From Bacteroidia bacterium (lineage in GTDB: Bacteria; Bacteroidota; Bacteroidia; Bacteroidales; Prolixibacteraceae), in contig JANYJT010000213.1 in the NCBI GenBank assembly GCA_025358395.1, forward strand, positions 1 to 6,539: a stretch of 6,539 bases of DNA. Reading direction: 5' to 3'. The stretch's first letter is position 1; each line of letters starts with the position of its first letter. The translations under genes were made by a program, and so were the position numbers. The notes beneath the pieces were generated by a model, which did not search any database, had not been told where the DNA came from, and saw nothing but the letters and a program-made list of their open reading frames with translations. Shown here one piece after another: positions 1 to 6,539 of this stretch.

Positions 1-31
1 AATCTATGCGCTAGGAGCTAGCTAATTATAA

Positions 32-3000
32 ATGTTAATTGAATCAAAAACTATGGAAAAGAACCCCTTATTAAAAAGAAGGCTTAGCTTTCGAAGAGTT
101 TGCACTTTCCTACTCATTTTGATGAGTTTGCAGGTTTCTGCAAATTTTTCAATAAATGGAACAGCAAGCCCGTCTGAGTCGTCCCAACAGAGTAAAATTA
201 CAGGTACGGTAAATGACAATGCCGGCAAATCTGTTCCGGGTGCGACAGTATTACTGAAAGGAACAACAAACGGAACCATTACAGATGCGGATGGTCGTTA
301 CACTTTAGGCAATGTACCGCCAAATTCCGTGATTGTATTTTCATTTGTGGGCATGAAAACAATAGAGATCAAGGTTGGAAAGCAGACAGTCCTCAACGCA
401 GTTCTGGAAGACGAATCAATCGGTCTGGAAGAAGTAGTGGCAGTAGGTTATGCGACCCAGAAAAAATCGACATTGACCGGGGCTGTTGTTAGTGTAAAAA
501 GTGAAAATCTTGCAGTCACAAAGAATGAAAATGTGGTCAATATGTTAACCGGTAAATTGCCGGGTGTACGGGTCGTTCAAAAGAGCAGCGCACCGGGTGC
601 ATACGATACGACCATCGATATACGCGGCATGGGTGTTCCTCTGTTTGTAATTGACGGAATCACCCGCGACCAGGCCTATTTTGCCAGGATGGATCCTCAG
701 GAGATCGAGAGTGTTTCCGTGTTGAAAGACGGATCAGCAGCTATCTATGGATTGCGTGCAGCGAATGGTGTAATATTGGTAACTACAAAGAGTGGTACTT
801 CGCAAGCCGGGAAAGTGGATATCGTCTATTCAGGTAACTATACCATGCAACAGTACTTGTATGTACCGCAAGGCGTAAGCGCCCTGGATTACATGACCTT
901 GCGCAACGAGTCGACTTTTCAGAACTTCAACAATAACTATTTGGTACGCCAAAACCCGTATTTTTCTCAGACTCAAATGCAGCCATATATCGACGGAAAA
1001 CCTTCCTACAACTGGATGGACGCTATCTTTAATAAAACTACACCTGAGCAACAGCATAACTTCAGCATCAATGGAGGAAGTGAAAAGTTACGTTATTTCA
1101 TGAGTCTTGGTTACGCAAAACAGGAAGGTTCATACAAGGGCGGTGGTTTTAACAACAATCGTTGGAACTTCCGTTCGACTGTTGACGCACAGATTACCAG
1201 AGATCTGAAAGCAAAGGTAACGATTGGCGCCATCATGGACGAAACCCGACTACCTACCGGAACCGGTTGGTCGACTTATAAGTTATCATGGCTGGAGCGC
1301 CCTGATGCACCAATCTATGCAAACGACAACCCACAATATCTTAACGGCGATCCCACTGTATTGACCGACAACATGGTTGCACAAATCAATCCCAATATAG
1401 TTGGTAATACCACAAACAAATCGCGCCGGCTGAACGGCTCATTGCAGTTAACCTACGACATACCGGGAATAAAAGGACTTTCAGCAAAAGGGTCCTACGA
1501 TTATGCGCTCAACTTGCCCGAAACTTCAACATATAAAAGCAGTTATAATCTTTATGTATATAGCGCAGCTACGGATATTTACACGACTGCCCCCAAAAAC
1601 GCGCCTTCGAGTATTCAGAGAAATGCCAATTTCAACATCGATACCGACATGCAGTTGGGCTTAAATTATAACCGCAAGATTGGCAAACATGACTTCAAAA
1701 GCTTTCTTATTTATGAAGAAGCCTACAGTACATGGGACAGTTTTCAGGCATACCGCGAGTTATTGATTGCTTCACAGTACCTGTTTGCAGGTGAAGCATT
1801 AAACCAGCAAGCTACTGGTGGTACCCCTGGAGATCGCCTGAGCAAGTCTTTTATTGGTTCGGCGAACTACGATTTCAGCGGGAAATACCTGTTAGATTTC
1901 AAATTCCGTTACGATGGTTCTTCCCGGTTCCCGAAAGGCAGCCAATGGGGATTCTTCCCCTCGATTTCGGCAGGGTGGCGTTTAAGTGAGGAAAATTTCA
2001 TGAAAAATCTTCCTGTAATCAGTAATTTGAAATTGAGGGCCTCTTACGGAGAGATGGGAGATGACAGTTCGGCATCCAACTATCCTCCAACTTTGGGCTA
2101 CGGCTTAACCAACAATATTGGATGGCAATTCAGCGATGTATTGAATGGCGGTCTTCAGGCACAGGCAATTCCAAACCCGAACCTGACCTGGTACCATATC
2201 AAGATGTACAACTTAGGCTTGGATTTTGGCATCTTGAAAAATACGCTGAACGGTACTTTTGAAGTTTTCAGACGCGACCGGACAGGGTTGCTTGCGACCA
2301 GTGCCGAAGTAATTCCCGGGACTGTGGGAGCTAACCTTCCTCAGGAAAATATGAACGCCGACCGTAATTTCGGATGGGAATTTTCTTTGGATTACCGTAA
2401 TCACATCGATAAGCTCAATTACTTTATATCTCCCCAAATCTCCGCTACAAGGAGCATGCGTACCAAATGGCTTGAAACGACTGCCAACAACCAGTTCGAC
2501 TATTGGCGCAACCGTACCAACGGCCGTTACAACAATATATGGTGGGGCAACGAATCAGCACACATGTTTACAAGTATGGATGAAATCCGTAACAATAACC
2601 TGCCAATGGGACAGGGCGCAACACCTGGCGACTGGATCCTCAATGACTGGAACGGAGATGGTGTAATCGACGGTAATGATAACCACCCGATCGCTAATAA
2701 GGGTCTGCCCGTTTTTAACTATGCGATTAATTTGGGGGCCTCTTGGAAGAACTTTGATTTGGCAATGAATTTACAGGGAGCTTACGGTGTTTACGTCCAG
2801 TATTCAGAGGTACTTACCGAGGCATTATCTTTTGGCGGACAGCAAACCCTGTCATGGTTTATGGACAGGTGGCGCCCGACAGACGCCAATGCAGACTATT
2901 TTAGCCCTGCAACTCAATGGATACCTGGTTTTTATCCTGTTACTGGTCATGACGGCCGTCGTACGGGTACAAACCTCGTTCAAAATTCTTCCTACATGCG

Positions 3001-3232
3001 TTTGAAGACATTGGAACTGGGTTACACCTTACCAAAGAATATATTGGCCAAAGCGGGAATAAAGAGCCTTAGAGTCTATTTGAGTGGTTATAACCTCCTG
3101 ACCTTTACTCCATTGAAGAATGTTGACCCTGAACGTCCCGGTTCTGACGGTGGTGCTTCAACCAATTCTATCGACATCTACAACTACCCGGTCAATAAAA
3201 CCTTTACGCTTGGTGCAAGCATTAAATTCTAA
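32..3232 (+). CDS. SusC-like TonB-dependent outer-membrane transporter (SusC/RagA family), complete
   Basis: Outer-membrane beta-barrel that imports oligosaccharides into the periplasm with energy from TonB-ExbBD, working under the lid formed by its SusD partner. The 1066-residue product is normal length for the family. Residues about 18-37 form a signal peptide (basic stretch, then a hydrophobic run ending VSA). Residues about 56-142 are a carboxypeptidase-regulatory-like domain (ITGTVND through DADGRYTL). LEEVVAVGY (about 132-140) matches the TonB-box region. The plug domain follows (about 145-255), with IRGM, PLFVIDG, DPQEIESVSVLKDGSAA and RAANGVILVTTKSG. The rest is barrel, ending in GASIKF with the expected terminal Phe. 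Residues 872-883 (DWNGDGVIDGND) are the calcium-loop-like motif common in SusC proteins. No STN domain is visible before the regulatory-like domain, which argues against direct ECF-sigma/anti-sigma signalling through this protein. An in-frame ATG at 53 is an equally good start and gives a more typical signal peptide. The family assignment is firm; the substrate is unknown. Confidence 0.96.
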   Translation: MLIESKTMEKNPLLKRRLSFRRVCTFLLILMSLQVSANFSINGTASPSESSQQSKITGTVNDNAGKSVPGATVLLKGTTNGTITDADGRYTLGNVPPNSVIVFSFVGMKTIEIKVGKQTVLNAVLEDESIGLEEVVAVGYATQKKSTLTGAVVSVKSENLAVTKNENVVNMLTGKLPGVRVVQKSSAPGAYDTTIDIRGMGVPLFVIDGITRDQAYFARMDPQEIESVSVLKDGSAAIYGLRAANGVILVTTKSGTSQAGKVDIVYSGNYTMQQYLYVPQGVSALDYMTLRNESTFQNFNNNYLVRQNPYFSQTQMQPYIDGKPSYNWMDAIFNKTTPEQQHNFSINGGSEKLRYFMSLGYAKQEGSYKGGGFNNNRWNFRSTVDAQITRDLKAKVTIGAIMDETRLPTGTGWSTYKLSWLERPDAPIYANDNPQYLNGDPTVLTDNMVAQINPNIVGNTTNKSRRLNGSLQLTYDIPGIKGLSAKGSYDYALNLPETSTYKSSYNLYVYSAATDIYTTAPKNAPSSIQRNANFNIDTDMQLGLNYNRKIGKHDFKSFLIYEEAYSTWDSFQAYRELLIASQYLFAGEALNQQATGGTPGDRLSKSFIGSANYDFSGKYLLDFKFRYDGSSRFPKGSQWGFFPSISAGWRLSEENFMKNLPVISNLKLRASYGEMGDDSSASNYPPTLGYGLTNNIGWQFSDVLNGGLQAQAIPNPNLTWYHIKMYNLGLDFGILKNTLNGTFEVFRRDRTGLLATSAEVIPGTVGANLPQENMNADRNFGWEFSLDYRNHIDKLNYFISPQISATRSMRTKWLETTANNQFDYWRNRTNGRYNNIWWGNESAHMFTSMDEIRNNNLPMGQGATPGDWILNDWNGDGVIDGNDNHPIANKGLPVFNYAINLGASWKNFDLAMNLQGAYGVYVQYSEVLTEALSFGGQQTLSWFMDRWRPTDANADYFSPATQWIPGFYPVTGHDGRRTGTNLVQNSSYMRLKTLELGYTLPKNILAKAGIKSLRVYLSGYNLLTFTPLKNVDPERPGSDGGASTNSIDIYNYPVNKTFTLGASIKF

Positions 3233-3235
3233 AAA

Positions 3236-5137
3236 ATGAGAATCATGAAATTAAAACTTATATTATTTGCAGCAATTTTTGGGTTTGCCGTCTCTTCATG
3301 CCATGACTTGCAGCTGGAACCCAAAGGTATTCTGGATGAACCCGCACTATTTGGAACATCTTATGGCGTCCAGAAATACTTTATCCAGGCCTATATGCGA
3401 CTTCCGATTGAAGATTTCATCTTTTATGCCAATAGCGCCGGTGGTTATATGCCGGGTAACAACAACTCCTGGCAGGCATATAAAAACAGCCTGGCACAAA
3501 TGGACGGTGAACTTTATGGGTGGAGCGTAGGGATGAACGAGGCTGGTTTTGGTTACTGGCCATATGCCGACATTCGCTATTTGAACGTCTTCATTAATAA
3601 TTTCCCAAATTATAAGGACAAGTACGATGCAGCTACCTATAACTCATTGTTGGCTGAAGCCCGTTTTCTACGTGCATTCATTTACGAGGGGATGGCCAAA
3701 CGTTACGGGGGTGTTCCGATCGTAACGACAGTACAAGATCCGGTAAACGGGGACCCTGTAGAGCTGGCAGTGCCACGAAATACAGAGTACGATACCTGGA
3801 AATTTATCTATGCTGATCTGAAATTCGCCATGGATAACATGAGTGCCACCAGTATAGCCGGTCGCGCCAACAAATACGTGGCTGGAGCTTTGATGTCACG
3901 TGCCATGCTTTATGCAGGAAGAGTTGCCAAATACACCCAGTACCTGGGTCTTAGCACGGATGCAGCAGTACAAAAGGGTTTTGCAGGAATGGATCCTTCC
4001 AAGGCGAATGAATTCTTCCAGTATGCATACGATGCAGGCCTGCTAATCAAAACGGGGCCTTACTCCCTATATACGAAGAATTACCCGGATAAAGCGACCA
4101 ATTTTGCCAATTTGTTTTTGGATAAATCATCTTCCGAGACGATGTTTAGCAAAGGTTATGACGGGCAGACTTTTGGCCATTGTTATGATGCCCTGATGTT
4201 GCCTAACCCGGATATGTCGTCATTTGTTGGATCCGAAGGTTATCCTGTTCTGGAAATTATGCAGATGTATGACTTCCCCGCCCTTACAGACGCACAAGGG
4301 AAACCAGTCCGTTTCAACAAGCGCGGTGACATTAAGATTGGGATGGAACCACGTTTGCAAGGTACTTGCTTTTTCGATGGCGATGTGCTCAAGGGAATTC
4401 CATTCGAAATCCAACGGGGCATTTACCTTCGTTATACCGGGCCGGCATCTGATGCACAAAATGGCAGTAACAACGCTCCGGTAAACGCTACATCTAATCG
4501 TCTCTTAGGTACAAGCAAAGGTGCTACCTATCAAAATGTTCTTCTGAGCGGCAGACATGGGATGAGCACAGCCGGCTCTGAAAACAATTGCTTTACCGGT
4601 GCTTTTGTGCGCAAATACATTGATCCAACCAGGACTACAGCCTTAACAAACGTGAACAAGTCAAATCAGTCATGGATAGTGTTCCGGTTAGCGGAAATCT
4701 ACTTGAATACTGCTGAAGCAGCTTACGAACTGGGCAAAAGGAGTGAAGCATTTGATTACATCGAACCTATCCGAGTACGTGCCGGTAGCCAGGTAACACG
4801 CCCGGCTCTGGATCAGTCCACGACCTCCACCTACGGTTATCCAATTGAGAAGAGTTTGCAATTTATCCGCGATGAACGTCTCCGCGAACTATATTGTGAA
4901 AACCATTATTGGTGGGATCTCAAGACCTGGAGAATAGCTGACCAGGTTTTAAACCAGCGTTATCCGAGGGCGCTGTCCTGTTATTACGTTTTCGATGAAG
5001 GCAAGTATATTTTCATTGATGAAGTGAACAGGGATAACCGTAACATTTCGGCTCCAAAGCGTGCAGCGTATGAAAAGATTCCACAGGGAGAAATTAACAA
5101 GAACACAAATTTGTTACCTCAGAATCCGCTTTATTAA
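3236..5137 (+). CDS. SusD-like surface glycan-binding lipoprotein (SusD/RagB family), complete
   Basis: Surface lipoprotein that binds glycan and closes over the SusC barrel. The 633-residue product begins with a lipoprotein signal peptide whose hydrophobic run ends in VSSC, with lipidated Cys at residue 22. The N-terminal SusD-like domain contains EARFLRAFIYEGMAKRYGGVPI (split here as EARFLRAFIY at 141-150 and EGMAKRYGGVPI at 151-162), the TPR-type helix motif of the family. The C-terminal RagB/SusD domain contains FRLAEIYLNTAEAAYELG (483-500), then PIRVRAG (511-517), FIRDERLRELYCENHYWWDL (543-562) and the hallmark ending PQGEINKNTNLLPQNPLY (616-633). It starts three bases after the SusC stop, so the two are very likely co-transcribed and possibly translationally coupled. 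An in-frame ATG at 3245 (MKLKLILF) is an alternative start that gives a more usual signal peptide. The family assignment is firm. Which glycan it binds cannot be read from the sequence. Confidence 0.96.
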   Translation: MRIMKLKLILFAAIFGFAVSSCHDLQLEPKGILDEPALFGTSYGVQKYFIQAYMRLPIEDFIFYANSAGGYMPGNNNSWQAYKNSLAQMDGELYGWSVGMNEAGFGYWPYADIRYLNVFINNFPNYKDKYDAATYNSLLAEARFLRAFIYEGMAKRYGGVPIVTTVQDPVNGDPVELAVPRNTEYDTWKFIYADLKFAMDNMSATSIAGRANKYVAGALMSRAMLYAGRVAKYTQYLGLSTDAAVQKGFAGMDPSKANEFFQYAYDAGLLIKTGPYSLYTKNYPDKATNFANLFLDKSSSETMFSKGYDGQTFGHCYDALMLPNPDMSSFVGSEGYPVLEIMQMYDFPALTDAQGKPVRFNKRGDIKIGMEPRLQGTCFFDGDVLKGIPFEIQRGIYLRYTGPASDAQNGSNNAPVNATSNRLLGTSKGATYQNVLLSGRHGMSTAGSENNCFTGAFVRKYIDPTRTTALTNVNKSNQSWIVFRLAEIYLNTAEAAYELGKRSEAFDYIEPIRVRAGSQVTRPALDQSTTSTYGYPIEKSLQFIRDERLRELYCENHYWWDLKTWRIADQVLNQRYPRALSCYYVFDEGKYIFIDEVNRDNRNISAPKRAAYEKIPQGEINKNTNLLPQNPLY

Positions 5138-5164
5138 TTTATTAACCCTTGATATAAAATAAAT

Positions 5165-5917
5165 ATGAAAAATTTATTATACTTATTGTTTGGAGCAGCA
5201 CTGTTCTCTTTAGCTTCATGCCAGAAAATAGATAACTGGTCCGAACCGGGAGCGCGCTTATATGGAAATATAGTCGATTCATATACAGGGACGAATTTGG
5301 CGATGGACAATAACGACTGGCAAATTCGTATCATAGACAGGAGCTGGGAAAAAATGAACCCCGGAACTGTAGCCCAATATCAAACCCTGGCAGTCATGAA
5401 AGATGGGGTTTATAATAATGCGAAGCTGTTTTCAGGAACTTATGACATGCTTCCCTATGATGGACCTTTTTGGCCTGTGGATACTGTAAAGGGAGTTATT
5501 CTGGATAAAGAGACCCAACAAGATTTCAAAGTAACGCCTTACCTGCAGCTTTCGAATTTCACTGCGACATTGGTTGGTACGGGTTTGACTCTTACCTGCA
5601 CAGTGAAAGCTCCGTTAATTACCGGGCTTCCTAATCTTTATGAGGTGAAACCTTTCTTAAGTCTTACTACCTTTTGCGGAAACTCAAATTATATTAACAT
5701 CGCTGAATATAACAATTTGAGAAAACAAATCAATAGAACCTGGGCCGCAGAATTGACAAATCTAAAACTGCCAGCTGCCACCGATGCGATAACATATACG
5801 ATGGGGCCACTTCCTGTCAAATCTGGTTATACCTATTATGTACGTGTAGGGGCAAATGTAAACGCCTTAAGTCGCAGATATAACTATTCGCCTATTGTAA
5901 AGGTTGTCGTGCCATAA
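5165..5917 (+). CDS. DUF3823-family lipoprotein, probable accessory surface glycan-binding protein
   Basis: A 250-residue predicted lipoprotein with a short signal peptide and canonical lipobox LASC, lipidated Cys at residue 19. The mature N-terminal half fits the DUF3823 N-terminal domain: GNIVDSYTG, then DGVYNNAKLFSGTYDMLP, GPFWPVDTVKG and DFKVTPYLQL. This is a transthyretin/carboxypeptidase-regulatory-like beta-sandwich in outline. The C-terminal half (about residues 130-250) is Thr/Leu-rich, looks beta-stranded, ends YNYSPIVKVVVP, and fits the DUF3823 C-terminal domain. Members of this family are commonly encoded directly after SusC/SusD pairs, in the slot otherwise taken by SusE-, SusF- or SGBP-type proteins. 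It lies 27 bases after the SusD stop, so it probably belongs to the same operon. No Shine-Dalgarno sequence is seen; the upstream stretch is A/T-rich, as is usual in this phylum. A surface glycan-binding role is inferred from position and lipidation. No catalytic motif is visible. Confidence 0.88.
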   Translation: MKNLLYLLFGAALFSLASCQKIDNWSEPGARLYGNIVDSYTGTNLAMDNNDWQIRIIDRSWEKMNPGTVAQYQTLAVMKDGVYNNAKLFSGTYDMLPYDGPFWPVDTVKGVILDKETQQDFKVTPYLQLSNFTATLVGTGLTLTCTVKAPLITGLPNLYEVKPFLSLTTFCGNSNYINIAEYNNLRKQINRTWAAELTNLKLPAATDAITYTMGPLPVKSGYTYYVRVGANVNALSRRYNYSPIVKVVVP

Positions 5918-5923
5918 TTAATG

Positions 5924-5962
5924 ATGGGTTTGATATCATATTTGATATGTTATCAAACCCAT
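5924..5962 (+). terminator. Near-perfect 39-base inverted repeat after the DUF3823 gene; candidate terminator or 3'-end hairpin
   Basis: Arms 5924-5935 and 5951-5962 are perfectly complementary over 12 bases (ATGGGTTTGATA / TATCAAACCCAT). Inside them is a T-T mismatch, then a further 5 complementary bases (CATAT at 5937-5941, ATATG at 5945-5949) around a 3-base loop. It begins seven bases after the stop codon, where a terminator or mRNA-stabilising hairpin is expected. There is no T-run after the stem, so classical intrinsic termination is uncertain. TTTGATAT also occurs as a direct repeat (5929-5936 and 5941-5948). The symmetry would also suit a dimeric DNA-binding protein. Confidence 0.45.
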
Positions 5963-6041
5963 ATGAAACTTCCCAACTCGTCTCCCGATCATGTTTCAAA
6001 CTAAATACCAGTGGAGCATAGAGTTATAAATTAAGCTTTGT

Positions 6042-6082
6042 TAAATTATCCTGCTGAACCTGTGAGTCAGCGGGATAATTTA
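6042..6082 (+). terminator. Strong 16-bp hairpin upstream of the GH71/99-like gene; candidate terminator or attenuator
   Basis: Bases 6042-6057 pair with 6067-6082 over 16 positions, including one U-G wobble (6052 with 6072), around a 9-base loop (6058-6066). The lower stem is A/T-rich and the upper stem is G/C-rich (CCTGCTGA / TCAGCGGG). The bases after it (TTATTATC, then ATTTTCCTTC) are moderately T-rich on the + strand but do not form an uninterrupted T-run. It may end transcription arriving from the SusC/SusD/DUF3823 genes, or act as a leader hairpin for the downstream enzyme gene. The structure is read directly from the sequence; its role is inferred. Confidence 0.42.
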
Positions 6083-6104
6083 TTATCTCGGATTTTCCTT
6101 CTAT

Positions 6105-6147
6105 TAATTATCACCGTCGCCTGGTTCGAACCGACGTTAGATAATTA
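6105..6147 (+). promoter_or_regulatory. Imperfect inverted repeat in the probable leader of the GH71/99-like gene
   Basis: Outer arms TAATTATC (6105-6112) and GATAATTA (6140-6147) are perfectly complementary over 8 bases. Inner arms CGTCG (6115-6119) and CGACG (6132-6136) are complementary over 5 bases, separated from the outer arms by a small internal loop. The apical region contains a 10-base perfect palindrome, GGTTCGAACC (6123-6132). It ends about 38 bases before the preferred start codon. It could be a leader RNA element or an operator. No function is established. Confidence 0.3.
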
Positions 6148-6185
6148 TGCGCTTAATTATTGTTCAATTTCCAAATATGAATACT

Positions 6186-6539
6186 ATGAGATTAAAGATA
6201 GCTATTGTAGTATCAATCATGCTCATTGGAATTTGTGCCGGTGCCCGGACAAAACATTCCACAGAAACAAAATACCCTTCCTACAAGGGGTTGGTGATGG
6301 CCGGTTACCAGGGATGGTTTCGTGTGCCACAAACCGGAGTCATGTATCCCAGCGAAGAAAAAATAAGTCTTGACATGTGGCCGGATATCAGCGAATATGA
6401 GATAACATACCCTACCGGGATGAAGTTGGCGGATGGCAGTGCGGCGCGTTTCTTCAACTCGGCCGATAAAAGTACGACAGATCTCCATTTTAAATGGATG
6501 AAACAGTACGGACTTGACGGGGTCTTTATGCAACGATTC
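6186..6539 (+). CDS. Glycoside hydrolase family 71/99-like secreted enzyme, 5' part only (truncated by window end)
   Basis: The reading frame stays open for 118 codons to the last base of the window. The N-terminus is a signal peptide (MRLKIAIVVSIMLIGICAGA) that most resembles a signal peptidase I type ending AGA. Its Cys17 is preceded by Ile, which makes a poor lipobox. The mature part begins with YKGLVMAGYQGWFRVP, then LDMWPDISEYEITYPTGMKLADGS, ARFFNSADKSTTDLHF and KWMKQYGLDGVFMQRF. These segments are characteristic of the N-terminal strands of GH71/GH99-like TIM-barrel proteins. GH99 members are endo-alpha-mannan-cleaving enzymes and GH71 members alpha-1,3-glucanases; many homologues are unassigned. 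The catalytic glutamates lie beyond the window, so activity cannot be judged. In-frame ATGs also occur at 6177 and 6147, after a TAG at 6138. The start at 6186 or 6177 gives the best signal peptide. Its place after a SusC/SusD pair supports a glycan-degrading role. Confidence 0.85.
   Translation, partial: MRLKIAIVVSIMLIGICAGARTKHSTETKYPSYKGLVMAGYQGWFRVPQTGVMYPSEEKISLDMWPDISEYEITYPTGMKLADGSAARFFNSADKSTTDLHFKWMKQYGLDGVFMQRF

Noticed and set aside
13..17. AGGAG as a Shine-Dalgarno sequence for SusC
   Set aside because: It lies 14 bases before the ATG at 32, which is too far for normal function, and Bacteroidota genes generally do not rely on such sequences.
22..279. Antisense open frame opposite the SusC start
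   Set aside because: It lies wholly over the signal peptide and regulatory-like domain coding of SusC and has no recognisable features.
4220..4484. Several overlapping open frames on both strands inside the SusD gene
   Set aside because: The SusD frame is continuous with family motifs on both sides; the others have no recognisable content and reflect codon composition.
5964..5998. TGAAAC / GTTTCA inverted repeat
   Set aside because: Only 6 bp with a loop of more than 20 bases; this is not beyond chance in A/T-rich DNA.
6032..6040. TAAGCTTTG as a Bacteroidota -7 element (TAnnTTTG)
   Set aside because: It has one base too many between TA and TTTG, and no TTTG-type -33 element lies at a suitable distance upstream.
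6115..6136. tRNA-like T-arm motif around GGTTCGAACC
   Set aside because: The flanking bases do not form a proper 5-bp T-stem around a 7-base loop, and no anticodon arm, D arm or acceptor stem is found. It is explained as a palindrome within an inverted repeat.
6225..6236. Lipobox in the GH71/99-like signal peptide
   Set aside because: Ile directly precedes the Cys, whereas signal peptidase II needs a small residue there. A signal peptidase I site after AGA fits better.
6038..6373. 111-codon open frame on the + strand beginning with TTG
   Set aside because: It starts inside the strong hairpin with a rare start codon, shows no recognisable family, and overlaps the well-supported GH71/99-like frame for 188 bases in another frame. 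It is an out-of-frame shadow.
6213..6533. Antisense 106-codon frame opposite the GH71/99-like gene
   Set aside because: It is the complement of a coding region with clear family motifs and has no recognisable protein features.
6186..6539. Possible frameshift in the GH71/99-like gene
   Set aside because: The family-like segments run in one continuous frame from the signal peptide to the window end with no stop, so there is no break to explain.

Overview
The window is part of a polysaccharide utilization locus (PUL) from a member of the Bacteroidota. The evidence is an adjacent SusC-like TonB-dependent transporter and SusD-like lipoprotein, a DUF3823-type lipoprotein, Bacteroidota-style lipoprotein signal peptides, and start sites without clear Shine-Dalgarno sequences. 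The protein style suggests a Bacteroidales-like organism, but genus cannot be read from this sequence. All supported genes lie on the + strand. No tRNA, rRNA, insertion sequence or CRISPR array is visible.

Layout: bases 1-31 are the tail of an upstream region. Bases 32-3232 encode a complete SusC-like outer-membrane transporter. Three bases later, 3236-5137 encode its SusD-like surface lipoprotein partner. After a 27-base gap, 5165-5917 encode a DUF3823-family lipoprotein in the position where PULs usually carry an accessory surface glycan-binding protein. The next 268 bases (5918-6185) hold no convincing gene but contain three successive inverted repeats. The 5' part of a secreted glycoside hydrolase family 71/99-like gene then begins near 6186 and runs off the window end.

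Inferred cooperation: SusD and the DUF3823 protein would capture a glycan at the cell surface, the SusC barrel would import oligosaccharides using TonB energy, and the GH71/99-like enzyme would cleave the glycan. GH99 members act on alpha-mannan and GH71 members on alpha-1,3-glucan, so an alpha-linked glycan is a reasonable guess. The true substrate cannot be told from this window, and no regulator is present.

The least ordinary part is the 268-base gap. It has a near-perfect 39-base palindrome just after the DUF3823 stop codon. Two further hairpins follow, and their outer arms share the same 7-base sequences, so alternative pairing is possible. This could terminate, attenuate or process the transcript between the binding/transport genes and the enzyme gene. 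The genes themselves look like a normal PUL; I see no clear evidence of a wholly new system.
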